DNA from: Bradyrhizobium sp. ORS 278
GTDB taxonomy: Bacteria; Pseudomonadota; Alphaproteobacteria; Rhizobiales; Xanthobacteraceae
Reading direction: 5' to 3'
Length of the DNA: 64,000 nt
NCBI RefSeq assembly: GCF_000026145.1
Contig: NC_009445.1
Location: 4,712,001 to 4,776,000 of the forward strand
A program made the position numbers and the translations under genes. The notes under the pieces were generated by a model. That model was not told the origin of the DNA. It was given only the letters and a program-made list of their open reading frames with translations, and did not search any database. Below, in pieces: positions 26,590 through 35,307 of the stretch (its first letter is position 1; each line of letters begins with the position of its first letter).

Positions 26590-27546
26590 ATGCCGATCCT
26601 GTTCACCACCGAGGGAAGCCCGGGCCACCGCCGGCTGGCGCTGTGGCAGGACATCGTCTGCGACGTCTATGTCGGACTCGACTGCACGTCCGATCTCGGC
26701 AGCGCGTTTCGCGGCGCGGTGACGCATACGACGCTGGGCCGCGCCGTCTGCTCCGAGGTCGTCTCCGACCGGCAGCGCGTGCGCCGAACCTCGCAGCGCA
26801 TCGCGCGCGCGGATGCCGACTATGTGCTGGTCGCGCTCGGCCGCGAGGGCATCGGCGGCGTCACCCAGGACGGCCGCGACACGATGATCCGTCCCGGCGA
26901 ATTCGCGATCTATGATACGACCCGCACTTACGAGTTGCAGTTCGACACCGCCTTCCGGCAGACCGTGTTCAAGCTGCCGCGCGACATGCTGCAGCGCAGG
27001 ATCGGCGCGACCGAGGCCGTCACGGCGATCACCTTCGGCGCCGACAGCCCGCTGCAGCCTCTCGCCTACGAGTTCATCGTCAAGCTGTGCGAACGCGCCG
27101 ATCACATCGGCGCCGAGCACGCCGACCGTCTGGCCGACCAGGCCGCCGACCTGCTGGCGATGACCTTGGCCGAGCGGCTGCGAACCCAGCCGCTGCCAGC
27201 CTCGAGCCATCGGGCGGCCCTGCTCTATCGCATCAAAGCGAATGTCCGCGCGCGTCTCGCCGATTGCGATCTGTCGCTGCCGAAGGTCGCGCGCGAGCTC
27301 GGCCTGTCGCCGCGCTACATCAACGACCTGTTCTCGGACGAGCAGCTGTCTTTCCAGCGCTTCGTGCTCGCCGAGCGCCTGAAGCTGTGCCGACGCGACC
27401 TCGCCGCCCCTGCCCTGGCGTATCGCCAGATCAGCGAGATCGCCTTCAGCTGGGGCTTCAACGACCTCTCGCATTTCGGCCGCGTGTTTCGCGAGCAGTT
27501 CGGCCAGTCGCCACGCGAGTGGCGGCGCAGCAACCTGACGCGCTAG
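26590..27546 (+). CDS. AraC-family transcriptional regulator
   Basis: A 318-residue protein. The N-terminal AraC-binding-like sensor domain (about 20-190) and the C-terminal double HTH (about 215-318) are clear. The latter has VARELGLSPRYINDLFSDE in the first HTH and ISEIAFSWGFNDLSHFGRVFREQFGQSPREW, the AraC signature, in the second. The ATG follows AGGGGAGA. It is divergent from the nitrilase and probably controls it in response to a nitrile or its product. Confidence 0.88.
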   Translation: MPILFTTEGSPGHRRLALWQDIVCDVYVGLDCTSDLGSAFRGAVTHTTLGRAVCSEVVSDRQRVRRTSQRIARADADYVLVALGREGIGGVTQDGRDTMIRPGEFAIYDTTRTYELQFDTAFRQTVFKLPRDMLQRRIGATEAVTAITFGADSPLQPLAYEFIVKLCERADHIGAEHADRLADQAADLLAMTLAERLRTQPLPASSHRAALLYRIKANVRARLADCDLSLPKVARELGLSPRYINDLFSDEQLSFQRFVLAERLKLCRRDLAAPALAYRQISEIAFSWGFNDLSHFGRVFREQFGQSPREWRRSNLTR

Positions 27547-27599
27547 TCTACACTACGCCAAGCCCTGCCTTTCGAGCCGGGCGGCAGCCGGATTTCCGC

Positions 27600-27761
27600 A
27601 TGCGCCGTTTCGCCTTGAAAGCCCTGTTCTCGCTGCTCACGCTGCAGCGCGGCGCCGAGACCCGCCTGCGCTGGGATCGCATCGTGCTGATCGGCTCGAC
27701 ATGCGTGACGATCGGGCTGGTTGCGCTCTATGCCTATGGAAAGGCCGAGGGGCGCTGGTAG
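27600..27761 (+). CDS. Small single-span membrane protein
   Basis: A 53-residue protein (MRRFALKALFSLLTLQRGAE...). One clear membrane helix (IVLIGSTCVTIGLVALYAYG) is flanked by basic residues and a short tail. It starts 53 bases after the AraC gene and ends 22 bases before the cytochrome c start. I recognise no family; the coding assignment rests on the helix, the start context and the tight spacing. Confidence 0.55.
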   Translation: MRRFALKALFSLLTLQRGAETRLRWDRIVLIGSTCVTIGLVALYAYGKAEGRW

Positions 27762-27783
27762 AACGCGCCAACGAGAAGCTGAC

Positions 27784-28131
27784 ATGAGCCTGCAAATGCG
27801 TCGTCTCGGATATGCCCTCGTTCCGCTGGTGCTGACCTCGACCGCCAGCCATGCGCTGGACAGCGAGCAGAAGCGAGGAAAAGCGCTCTTGCAAAGCCTT
27901 TGCAGCCGATGCCATGCGATAGGTCCCACCGGCGCAAGCCCGCATCCCGACGCCCCTCCGTTCAGGACCTTCGGTGACAGCAAGCTCTACGACGACGATT
28001 TTTCGCAGCGGCTGCAAACCGGCCTCTCGACGATCCACAAGGACATGCCGAGCTTCCAGTTCGATCGGCCCGACGCGGAAGCCGTCGTCAATTATCTCAA
28101 GGCGATCCAGGTCCGTCCCAAGCGAAGCTGA
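27784..28131 (+). CDS. Small class I cytochrome c
   Basis: A 115-residue periplasmic protein. The signal peptide ends near SHALD. It has one haem-binding CxxCH (LQSLCSRCHAIG) about 40 residues in and a candidate axial Met in HKDMPSF. This is the size of a single-haem cytochrome c. The electron-transfer partner is not evident. GAGAAGCTGAC precedes the ATG. Confidence 0.85.
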   Translation: MSLQMRRLGYALVPLVLTSTASHALDSEQKRGKALLQSLCSRCHAIGPTGASPHPDAPPFRTFGDSKLYDDDFSQRLQTGLSTIHKDMPSFQFDRPDAEAVVNYLKAIQVRPKRS

Positions 28132-28230
28132 CAGGCTCGCCCTGCCGATCGGCATGGAACAGGGATTGTGCAGCGCGGTTGCCTGTTTCCGAGCACCAAC
28201 CGCGGCCCGGTTGCGGCCGGAGCTTCCACA

Positions 28231-29661
28231 ATGACATCTACGACCACGACCTCGATGGTGCATGCCGACGGGCTGCCGCTGCCCCAGCGAACCTGGGCGA
28301 TCGTCACGATCGCGCTCGGCATCGTGCTGGCCGTGGTGGACGGCGCCATCGCCAATGTGGCGCTGCCGACGATCGCGCGCGACCTCAACGCCAGCCCCGC
28401 GTTCTCGATCTGGATCGTCAACGGCTATCAGCTCGCGGTCACGATCTCGCTGCTGCCGCTGGCCTCGCTGGGCGAGATCATCGGTTATCGCCGCGTCTAT
28501 CTCGCCGGCCTCGTGCTGTTCACCGCCGCCTCGCTGTTCTGCGCGCTGGCCGACAGCCTGCTCTTGTTGACGCTCGCGCGCATCCTGCAGGGCTTTGGCG
28601 CGGCCGGCATTCTCAGCGTGAACTCGGCGCTGGTACGTTTCACCTATCCGCACGCCCTGCTCGGCCGCGGCATCGGCATTAATGCGATGGTGGTCGCGGT
28701 GTCGGCGGCCGTTGGCCCGACAATCGCCGCCGGCATTCTCGCGGTCGGCAGCTGGCCCTGGCTGTTCGCGATCAACGTGCCGCTCGGCCTCGTCACCTTT
28801 GCCTTCGGCTTCCGCTTCCTGCCGCAGACGCCGCGCGCGCCGCACATGTTCGACTGGCAGAGCGCGGCGCTGAGCGCGGTGACCTTCGGCTTCCTGATTG
28901 CCGCGGTCGACAGCCTCGGCCATGGCGAGGCGCTGGCCACCTGCGCCATCGAGTTCGTCGTCGCCGTCACGGCCGGCTTCTGGCTGGTGTATCGCCAGAC
29001 CCACATGGCCTCGCCGCTGCTGCCGCTCGACCTCCTGCGCATCCCCGTCTTCGCATTGTCGATCGCGACCTCGATCTCGTCGTTCTGCGGCCAGATGCTC
29101 GCCTTCGTCGCGATTCCGTTCTATCTCGAAAGCCATTTCGGCTATTCGCCGGTGCAGATGGGCCTGTTGATCACGCCGTGGCCTATCGCGGTCGGCCTGA
29201 CCGCGCCGATTGCCGGCCGGCTGGTCGAGCGCGTGCCGGCCGGCCTGCTCGGCGGCATCGGCCTCGTGATCTTTGCCGGCGGTCTGCTCACGCTGGGCCT
29301 GTTGCCGCGCGAGCCGCAGGCCTGGGACGTTGTCTGGCGCATGGCGCTGGCCGGCTGCGGCTTCGGCCTGTTCCAGACGCCCAACAACCGCACGATGATC
29401 GCAGCTGCGCCGCGCGAACGTGCCGGCGGCGCCAGCGGCATGCTCGGCACCGCGCGCCTGCTCGGCCAGACCACCGGTGCGGCGCTGGTGGCGATGTTCC
29501 TCGCCATCGATCCATCCGACGGCACAAGGCTGTCGCTGCTGACCGGCGTCGGCTTCGCCCTGGTCGGCGCATTCTTGAGCATGTTGCGCCTTTCGCCGGC
29601 CGGCGCACGCGGCGCGGAGCACGTCCGCATTCATGACGGCCAGCGGCTCAAGGGCGAGTGA
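28231..29661 (+). CDS. MFS multidrug transporter (DHA2/EmrB-QacA type, 14 helices)
   Basis: A 476-residue protein with about 14 hydrophobic segments. It has DHA2 features: ALGIVLAVVDGAIANVALPTIARDL, WIVNGYQLAVTISLLPLASLGEIIGYRRVY (motif A region), LQGFGAAGILSVNSALVR and GRGIGINAMVVAVSAAVGPTIAAGI (motif C). It is probably a proton-driven drug exporter. The frame is open 21 codons upstream; the ATG at 28231 with GGAGCTTCC gives the usual start. No EmrA-like gene lies adjacent. Confidence 0.88.
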   Translation: MTSTTTTSMVHADGLPLPQRTWAIVTIALGIVLAVVDGAIANVALPTIARDLNASPAFSIWIVNGYQLAVTISLLPLASLGEIIGYRRVYLAGLVLFTAASLFCALADSLLLLTLARILQGFGAAGILSVNSALVRFTYPHALLGRGIGINAMVVAVSAAVGPTIAAGILAVGSWPWLFAINVPLGLVTFAFGFRFLPQTPRAPHMFDWQSAALSAVTFGFLIAAVDSLGHGEALATCAIEFVVAVTAGFWLVYRQTHMASPLLPLDLLRIPVFALSIATSISSFCGQMLAFVAIPFYLESHFGYSPVQMGLLITPWPIAVGLTAPIAGRLVERVPAGLLGGIGLVIFAGGLLTLGLLPREPQAWDVVWRMALAGCGFGLFQTPNNRTMIAAAPRERAGGASGMLGTARLLGQTTGAALVAMFLAIDPSDGTRLSLLTGVGFALVGAFLSMLRLSPAGARGAEHVRIHDGQRLKGE

Positions 29662-29719
29662 TCTCGCCTCCGCAACATGATACCTACAAACTGAAATCAA
29701 TGTGACATGGGCGGGCGGA

Positions 29720-30481
29720 ATGACAGACTGGACGATGCTGCCACTGCTCGCGCTCGCCGCCTTCGGCTCGGGCATCGTCAACGCGTTGGCCGGCGGCGGT
29801 GCCTTCCTGACCTTCCCGACACTGCTCGCCGCCGGCATTCCGGCGATCGACGCCAATGCCTCCAGCACCGTGGCGCTGTGTCCCGGACAGTTCGTCAGCG
29901 CCTATGCCTCGCGCGAGATCCTGGGTGACGCCAAGGCGCCGTGGCGCGGCGACCTCGTCCGGCTGTCGATCATCAGCCTGATCGGTGGCACGCTCGGCGC
30001 CGTGCTGCTCCTGGTGACACCGTCGGCGGCGTTCAGCCGCCTGGTGCCGTGGCTGCTGTTGTTCGCAACGACGGTGTTCGCCTTCGGCATGCGGTTCACG
30101 CCGAAGGATGGCGCACGCTGGCTCGGGCCGCGGGCGATCCAGGCGGTGCAGTTCGTGATCGCGATCTATGGCGGCTATTTCGGCGGCGGCATCGGCATCC
30201 TGATGCTCGCTGCCCTGGTGTTCTATGGCATGCGCGATATCCGCGCGATGAACGGCCTGAAGATTTGGCTAGCGGCGCTGATGAACATCATGGCCTCCGC
30301 CATCTTCGCATTCTCGGGCCGCGTGCACTGGCTGGAGACGCTGACCATGATGGCCGCCGCCATGGTCGGCGGCTTCGTCGGCGCCCGGCTGAGCCAGACC
30401 ATTCCTCCGGCGTATGTGCGCCGTTTCGTCATCGCCGTCGGCTGCGGGCTGACAGTCTACTTCTTCATCAAGCCTGCTTGA
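29720..30481 (+). CDS. TauE/SafE family membrane permease
   Basis: A 253-residue protein with about eight hydrophobic helices and the two repeated halves of TauE/SafE: ALAAFGSGIVNALAGGGAFLTFPTLL near the N-terminus and IAIYGGYFGGGIGILMLAAL in the middle. Members export or take up sulfur-containing anions such as sulfite or sulfoacetate; the substrate here is unknown. GGGCGGA precedes the ATG; an in-frame ATG six codons upstream is less well placed. Confidence 0.85.
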   Translation: MTDWTMLPLLALAAFGSGIVNALAGGGAFLTFPTLLAAGIPAIDANASSTVALCPGQFVSAYASREILGDAKAPWRGDLVRLSIISLIGGTLGAVLLLVTPSAAFSRLVPWLLLFATTVFAFGMRFTPKDGARWLGPRAIQAVQFVIAIYGGYFGGGIGILMLAALVFYGMRDIRAMNGLKIWLAALMNIMASAIFAFSGRVHWLETLTMMAAAMVGGFVGARLSQTIPPAYVRRFVIAVGCGLTVYFFIKPA

Positions 30482-30566
30482 GGACGGCGAGACTCTGTTT
30501 CGAGGAGCAAACGGATCGCATCGGGAGAAAACAGCCCCTGCAACAAAGATGGCCGCCAACTTGCTC

Positions 30567-30600
30567 GTCACGCCCGGGCTTGTCCCGGTCAAGCCCGGCC
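30567..30600. repeat. Partial CCGGGCTTGTCCCGG-type repeat
   Basis: GTCACGCCCGGGCTTGTCCC followed by CCCGGCC resembles one end of a Bradyrhizobium REP unit. The partner end is not obvious, so this looks like a remnant. The rest of the 30482-30722 gap holds only the clpA terminator. Confidence 0.4.
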
Positions 30601-30671
30601 ATAACGCATTGAGATAGCCGGGCGCGAGTAAGATCCGGCCCCACCTCTTCATCGACGACGCTACCAAACAG

Positions 30672-30697
30672 AAAAAGGCCGGCGCGAAGCCGGCCTT
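30672..30697 (-). terminator. Terminator of clpA
   Basis: On the minus strand the stem AAAGGCCGGC / GCCGGCCTTT with a short TTCGC loop is followed by TTC, about 26 bases past the clpA stop. Confidence 0.88.
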
Positions 30698-30722
30698 TCC
30701 CTTTAATGCTCTCGTCCCGGCA

Positions 30723-33110
30723 TCATGCCTTGACCAGCGGACCCTTGGGCGCCGGGCCCTTCGGACCGCCGCCGGACTTCGGCTTGCGCTTGCGCGCCGC
30801 CGGCACTTCCGACTTCGGCGAGACCGGGCCATCGACGAACTCGAAGCCGATCTTCTCGTCCACACCGGACTCGTCCTTGACCAGGACGACACGGACGTGG
30901 CCACCGCTCTTCAGCTTACCGAACAGCACCTCGTCGGCCAGCGGCTTCTTGATGTGCTCCTGGATCACGCGGCCCATCGGGCGCGCACCCATTTGCTCGT
31001 CATAGCCGTGCTGGATCAGCCAGGCCTTCGCCGGCTCCGACAGCTCGATCGTGACGTCGCGGTCGGCCAGCTGGGCCTCGAGCTGTAGCACGAACTTCTC
31101 CACCACCATGCCGATCACGTCGACCGAGAGGTGGCCGAACGAGACGATCGCATCGAGACGGTTGCGGAATTCCGGCGCGAACTGCCGGTTGATCGCCTCG
31201 TGGTCGTCCCCTTCCCGCTTGGAGCGGTGGAAGCCGAACGCCTGCTTGGCGAGGTCCGCCGCGCCCGCATTCGTCGTCATGATCAGGATGACGTTGCGGA
31301 AGTTCACCTGCTTGCCGTTGTGGTCGGTGAGGCGGCCGTGATCCATGATCTGCAGCAGCACATTGTACAGATCCGGATGCGCCTTCTCGATCTCGTCCAG
31401 CAGCACCACGCAGTGCGGATGCTGGTCGACGCCATCGGTCAGGAGGCCGCCCTGGTCGAAGCCGACATATCCCGGAGGTGCGCCGATCAGGCGCGACACC
31501 GTGTGCCGCTCCATGTACTCCGACATGTCGAAGCGCAGGAGCTCGACACCGAGCGTCGAGGCCAACTGCTTGGCCACCTCGGTCTTGCCGACGCCGGTCG
31601 GACCCGAGAACAGGTAGCAGCCGATCGGCTTCTCCGGCTCGCGCAGGCCGGCGCGCGCCAGCTTGATCGAGGCGGACAGCGAGTCGATCGCCTTGTCCTG
31701 GCCGAACACCACACGCTTCAGGGTCTGCTCAAGATGCTTGAGCACCTCGGCGTCGTCCTTCGACACGCTCTTCGGCGGGATGCGCGCCATCGTGGCGATC
31801 GTGGTCTCGATCTCCTTGATGCCGATCGTCTTCTTGCGCTTGTTTTCGGCGAGCAGCATCTGCGCCGCACCGGATTCGTCGATCACGTCGATCGCCTTGT
31901 CCGGCAGCTTGCGGTCGTGGATGTAGCGCGACGACAACTGCACCGCGGCCTCGATGGCCTCGTTGGTGTACTTCAGCCGGTGATAGTCCTCGAAGTACGG
32001 CTTGAGGCCCTTCAGGATCGCGATCGCATCTTCCACCGACGGTTCGTTGACGTCGATCTTCTGGAACCGGCGCACCAAAGCGCGGTCCTTCTCGAAGTGC
32101 TGGCGATATTCCTTGTAGGTCGTCGAGCCCATGCAGCGGATCGAGCCTGAGGCCAGCGCCGGCTTCAAGAGGTTCGACGCATCCATCGCCCCGCCCGACG
32201 TCGCACCCGCACCGATCACGGTGTGGATCTCGTCGATGAACAGGATCGCGTTCGGGTGCGCCTCGAGCTCCTTGAGGACCTGCTTCAGCCGCTCCTCGAA
32301 GTCGCCACGATAGCGCGTGCCGGCGAGCAAGGTGCCCATGTCCAGCGAGAACACGGTCGCCGCGGACAGCACCTCGGGAACCTCGCTGTCGACGATGCGC
32401 TTGGCGAGCCCTTCGGCGATCGCCGTCTTGCCAACGCCGGCTTCGCCGACGAACAGCGGATTGTTCTTCTGCCTCCGGCACAGCACCTGGATGGCGCGGT
32501 TGATCTCGGAGTTACGGCCGATCACCGGATCGATCTTGCCGTCGCGGGCCTTCTTGTTGAGATTGACGCAATAGGTTTCCAGCGCCTCGCCCTTTTTCTT
32601 GGAGTCCTCGTTGCCCTTGGTCTCGGTCTCTTCGTCGACGCCACGCACCGGGCGCGCTTCGGAGACACCAGGGCGCTTGGCGATGCCGTGGCTGATGTAG
32701 TTCACGGCGTCGTAGCGCGTCATGTCCTGCTCTTGCAGGAAGTACGCGGCGTGGCTTTCGCGCTCCGCAAAGATCGCGATCAGCACGTTGGCGCCGGTCA
32801 CCTCTTCGCGGCCCGATGACTGAACGTGAATCACGGCGCGCTGGATCACGCGCTGGAAACCCGCGGTCGGCTTGGCGTCGTCGCTGCCGTCCGTCACCAG
32901 ATTTTCGAACTCGGTTTCGAGGTAGTTCACGAGACTGCCGCGCAGCTTGTCGAGGTCGACGCTGCACGCGCGCATCACGGCCGCTGCATCGCTGTCATCG
33001 ATCAAGGACAAGAGGAGATGTTCCAATGTCGCGTATTGATGATGACGCTCGTTGGCAATCGCCAGCGCACGATGCAGGGATTGTTCAAGGCTTTGAGAAA
33101 AAGTCGGCAT
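30723..33110 (-). CDS. clpA: ATP-dependent Clp protease ATP-binding subunit ClpA
   Basis: A 795-residue AAA+ unfoldase. The N domain ([29 protein letters not shown]) binds ClpS. D1 has Walker A GEAGVGKT and Walker [12 protein letters not shown]2 has GPTGVGKT and [17 protein letters not shown] ClpP-docking FGF loop lies in [13 protein letters not shown]. It is longer than E. coli ClpA by a basic, Lys/Gly/Pro-rich C-terminal tail, as usual in Rhizobiales. It follows clpS on the same strand with a 331-base gap. No middle (M) domain insertion is present, which separates it from ClpB. Confidence 0.95.
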   Translation of the reverse strand: MPTFSQSLEQSLHRALAIANERHHQYATLEHLLLSLIDDSDAAAVMRACSVDLDKLRGSLVNYLETEFENLVTDGSDDAKPTAGFQRVIQRAVIHVQSSGREEVTGANVLIAIFAERESHAAYFLQEQDMTRYDAVNYISHGIAKRPGVSEARPVRGVDEETETKGNEDSKKKGEALETYCVNLNKKARDGKIDPVIGRNSEINRAIQVLCRRQKNNPLFVGEAGVGKTAIAEGLAKRIVDSEVPEVLSAATVFSLDMGTLLAGTRYRGDFEERLKQVLKELEAHPNAILFIDEIHTVIGAGATSGGAMDASNLLKPALASGSIRCMGSTTYKEYRQHFEKDRALVRRFQKIDVNEPSVEDAIAILKGLKPYFEDYHRLKYTNEAIEAAVQLSSRYIHDRKLPDKAIDVIDESGAAQMLLAENKRKKTIGIKEIETTIATMARIPPKSVSKDDAEVLKHLEQTLKRVVFGQDKAIDSLSASIKLARAGLREPEKPIGCYLFSGPTGVGKTEVAKQLASTLGVELLRFDMSEYMERHTVSRLIGAPPGYVGFDQGGLLTDGVDQHPHCVVLLDEIEKAHPDLYNVLLQIMDHGRLTDHNGKQVNFRNVILIMTTNAGAADLAKQAFGFHRSKREGDDHEAINRQFAPEFRNRLDAIVSFGHLSVDVIGMVVEKFVLQLEAQLADRDVTIELSEPAKAWLIQHGYDEQMGARPMGRVIQEHIKKPLADEVLFGKLKSGGHVRVVLVKDESGVDEKIGFEFVDGPVSPKSEVPAARKRKPKSGGGPKGPAPKGPLVKA

Positions 33111-33441
33111 GCGCGTCCTCTGTGGCCCCCTGCCATCATGATCGCCGCCGCCCGGTCAGGCAACAACAACCTTTGTCAAATATAGTTATAACCGAGTGCG
33201 ACAAAAGACCGGTCGGACGGCTCGATTACGGGTTCACCGGATCGTCAATGCAAAACCCGTTCCGATTGCGGCAAATCCGGCTGCGGCAACCGAACGGCAC
33301 TCGTCTGTCGAACCGCCAGCCTATGTGTCGCAGCGGCCGTAATTCTTCGGTCGCAGCGGCGACCCGTGTGTGCATGTTCCCTGACAGCGGCTGCGGCGAG
33401 CGCGCACCCGGCCCGGCGTCGCGGCTTGCGAGAGCACTGCG
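33111..33441. other. Gap between clpS and clpA without a recognised gene
   Basis: A 331-base stretch. Around 33175-33215 there is AT-rich DNA (minus strand TTGTCG ... TATAAC/TATATT) that could be a clpA promoter, but the spacing is not ideal. I see no terminator for clpS, no small gene and no known motif. Confidence 0.35.
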
Positions 33442-33774
33442 CTACTTCTTCTCCATCACACATTGCAGCGGATGCTGATGCTTGCGGGCGAAGTCCATCA
33501 CCTGCGTCACCTTCGTCTCGGCGATCTCATAGGTGAAAACGCCGCACTCCCCGATGCCGTGATGGTGCACGTGGAGCATGATCTTGGTCGCGGCCTCGAC
33601 GTCCTTGTTGAAGAATTTCTCAAGAACGAGAACGACGAACTCCATCGGCGTGTAATCATCGTTGAGGATCAGGACGCGATAGAGATTGGGGCGCTTGGTC
33701 TTCGGCTTGACCTTGGTGATCACGGACGTGGCCGGGCCGCCGGGGCCACCGGACTTATTGTCGTTATTGCTCAT
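33442..33774 (-). CDS. clpS: ATP-dependent Clp protease adaptor ClpS
   Basis: A 110-residue protein with a disordered N-terminal arm followed by the ClpS core: [24 protein letters not shown], then [25 protein letters not shown]. The Asn-Asp-Asp, Met and His residues form the pocket for N-terminal degrons. It hands N-degron substrates to ClpA, whose gene follows. The start is ambiguous: [10 protein letters not shown] at 33774, or MSQPNSRLN at 33816, which adds 14 residues; neither has a strong Shine-Dalgarno. Confidence 0.93.
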   Translation of the reverse strand: MSNNDNKSGGPGGPATSVITKVKPKTKRPNLYRVLILNDDYTPMEFVVLVLEKFFNKDVEAATKIMLHVHHHGIGECGVFTYEIAETKVTQVMDFARKHQHPLQCVMEKK

Positions 33775-34470
33775 CCTAGGCGCGGATCGGTTCAATCTGG
33801 AATTTGGCTGCGACATCTTGCACGCGTTAGATAATGCTGCGAGGACCCCAATAAAGGGTTTCCCGCATTGTCCCTTCCGGGATTGTCCCCACCGGGCCGC
33901 TTCGCCACCCGGTCCTGCGTTCCAGATCGCCTGTCCCTGCCGACCGGTCCGGTCGGACCGACACCAGGAATATGGGTCAGTGGCCGGTTTGCCGCAAGCG
34001 CATCCCCTGAATGGATCGGCGCTCCGGCAGGACCGATTCCCCCGCCCCGGCGATACCACGGAGGTTAATCAAACCGATCGCATTTTACAAAGCGGATTCA
34101 CCGGGCGTTGCAGGGGAACCCGCGTCGTCGCCGTGGCGGTGCCATGCTCTGGTTATCACTTGGGTTTTCGCAAGCGAGTTGCACCGACCCCTGTCGCTCT
34201 CGGCCCGAGAACGCCCGCACAAAAACCATCATTGGTGAGCGACATCCCCGCTGATGACCTTTGGGGGCCGCATCTGCCGCCGTGCCGCGCGACATCGCGC
34301 TGCCCCACTGCCACCTGAAGAACAACACAGCTTTGCAGTCGCAGCGCCTCGAGCAAGCTCGCGCTGATCGTTCCGCTCAGCAGCCAAATGCAAAGCACCG
34401 GGGAACGGTCGAAGCCGCGCGTCGTCAAATAGCAGGTCACATCGACGCTCGCCGCATGGCGCGAGACAAC
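33775..34470. other. Long gap between the phasin and clpS
   Basis: About 700 bases without a recognised gene. The clpS reading frame stays open to 34059 but the extension has no ClpS similarity. A minus-strand frame at 34156-34440 (GTG start, MTCYLTTRGFDRSPVLCIW...) has a hydrophobic stretch and fairly high third-position GC in its first half. It has no convincing ribosome-binding site or similarity that I know. The DNA just upstream of clpS contains repeated GGGACAAT and a CCGGG hairpin. No tRNA-like cloverleaf was seen. Confidence 0.35.
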
Positions 34471-34497
34471 AAAAAAGCCCGGCGCGAGCCGGGCTTT
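34471..34497 (-). terminator. Terminator of the phasin gene
   Basis: On the minus strand the stem AAAGCCCGGC / GCCGGGCTTT with a TCGC loop is followed by TTT, about 27 bases past the phasin stop. Confidence 0.9.
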
Positions 34498-34523
34498 CGA
34501 CTGTCACCTCGCGGCGGCTGCGA

Positions 34524-34865
34524 TCAATGCGCGGCCGGCGGGGTGAACTTGGCAGCAATGCCTTCGAGCGGCTTGAACGCCTGCTTGGCGAGATCCGAAT
34601 ACAGGCCGGCGATCTTCTGCGCATCGGCAACGAAGGTCTCGTAGGCCGACTTGGCGAATTCGGTCTGGACCTCGAGCACCTTATCGAGCGACTTCACGCC
34701 CTGCAGCTTCTCGACGAACGACTTGGTGTCCTCGAAGGATTTCTTGGTGTAGTCGCCATAGGCGGTGGCGATCGCGTGGATGCCGTTCTGCACGGTCGTG
34801 GCGGAGTTCACGACGGTTTCGAACTGCTCCTTGCCGTAGTTCTGGAAGTCTTCAACCTTAAACAT
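34524..34865 (-). CDS. Phasin family protein
   Basis: A 113-residue, largely helical protein: MFKVEDFQNYGKEQFETVVNSATTVQNGIHAIATAYGDYTKKSFEDTKSFVEKLQGVKSLDKVLEVQTEFAKSAYE... and a C-terminal KFTPPAAH. The FAKSAYE...YSDLAKQAFKP segment is the phasin signature. Phasins coat polyhydroxyalkanoate granules. Two TGC-N3-GCA motifs upstream suggest control by the PHA repressor PhaR. The start is at MFKVEDF; the frame is open 63 codons upstream without phasin similarity. AGGGAAAGGAAT lies before the ATG. Confidence 0.88.
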   Translation of the reverse strand: MFKVEDFQNYGKEQFETVVNSATTVQNGIHAIATAYGDYTKKSFEDTKSFVEKLQGVKSLDKVLEVQTEFAKSAYETFVADAQKIAGLYSDLAKQAFKPLEGIAAKFTPPAAH

Positions 34866-34935
34866 GTGGCATTCCTTTCCCTGACTTTGAGCGCCCTCAG
34901 GGAGGCCCCGGCTCCCTGACGCCTTCGCAATATAG

Positions 34936-34974
34936 TGCACCGCACAAAAAGAAGCAAGAATCTTGTGCAATGCA
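34936..34974 (-). promoter_or_regulatory. Two PhaR-like sites upstream of the phasin
   Basis: TGCACCGCA (34936-34944) and TGCAATGCA (34966-34974) both fit TGCRNYGCA, the operator described for PhaR/AniA in rhizobia and relatives, spaced 30 bases apart. They lie 70-110 bases before the phasin start. PhaR represses phasin genes until PHA granules titrate it away. The remaining ~330 bases up to the carboxypeptidase gene contain its promoter region but no other feature I recognise. Confidence 0.65.
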
Positions 34975-35307
34975 CCATCAGGGGAATTGCGGCGCACTGG
35001 ATGCATGACTCGTCTCGAAACGCCCCGAACAGGGGCAGTTCGGCGGAAATCCAAGCGGTCGGAGCAAGATTTCTTTAATCCTTTGGCAACTCGACCGTCC
35101 TAACCTCTCCTGTGGTCCCGGCCAGTGTCGGCCGAACCGTAAAGCTGTTCTAAAACAGCGTCTTAACAAAACCTCAGTTCAGGCCCTTCGATGCTGTATC
35201 GCGTCGAGGCGCACACTGGAGGTCCGACAGGCAAAGATCACGGGGACGTTTTGGCACAATTTCGCCTCAACTTCCGGTGATCACGTCAGAAATTGGACGG
35301 GGATTTC

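Noticed and set aside
27637..29868. 743-codon minus-strand frame
   Set aside because: Antisense shadow of the MFS transporter and its neighbours; composition is His/Arg/Gln rich with no domain.
33980..34080. Possible tRNA (segments resembling a T-arm)
   Set aside because: No cloverleaf could be formed and the conserved GTTCRANTC motif is absent.
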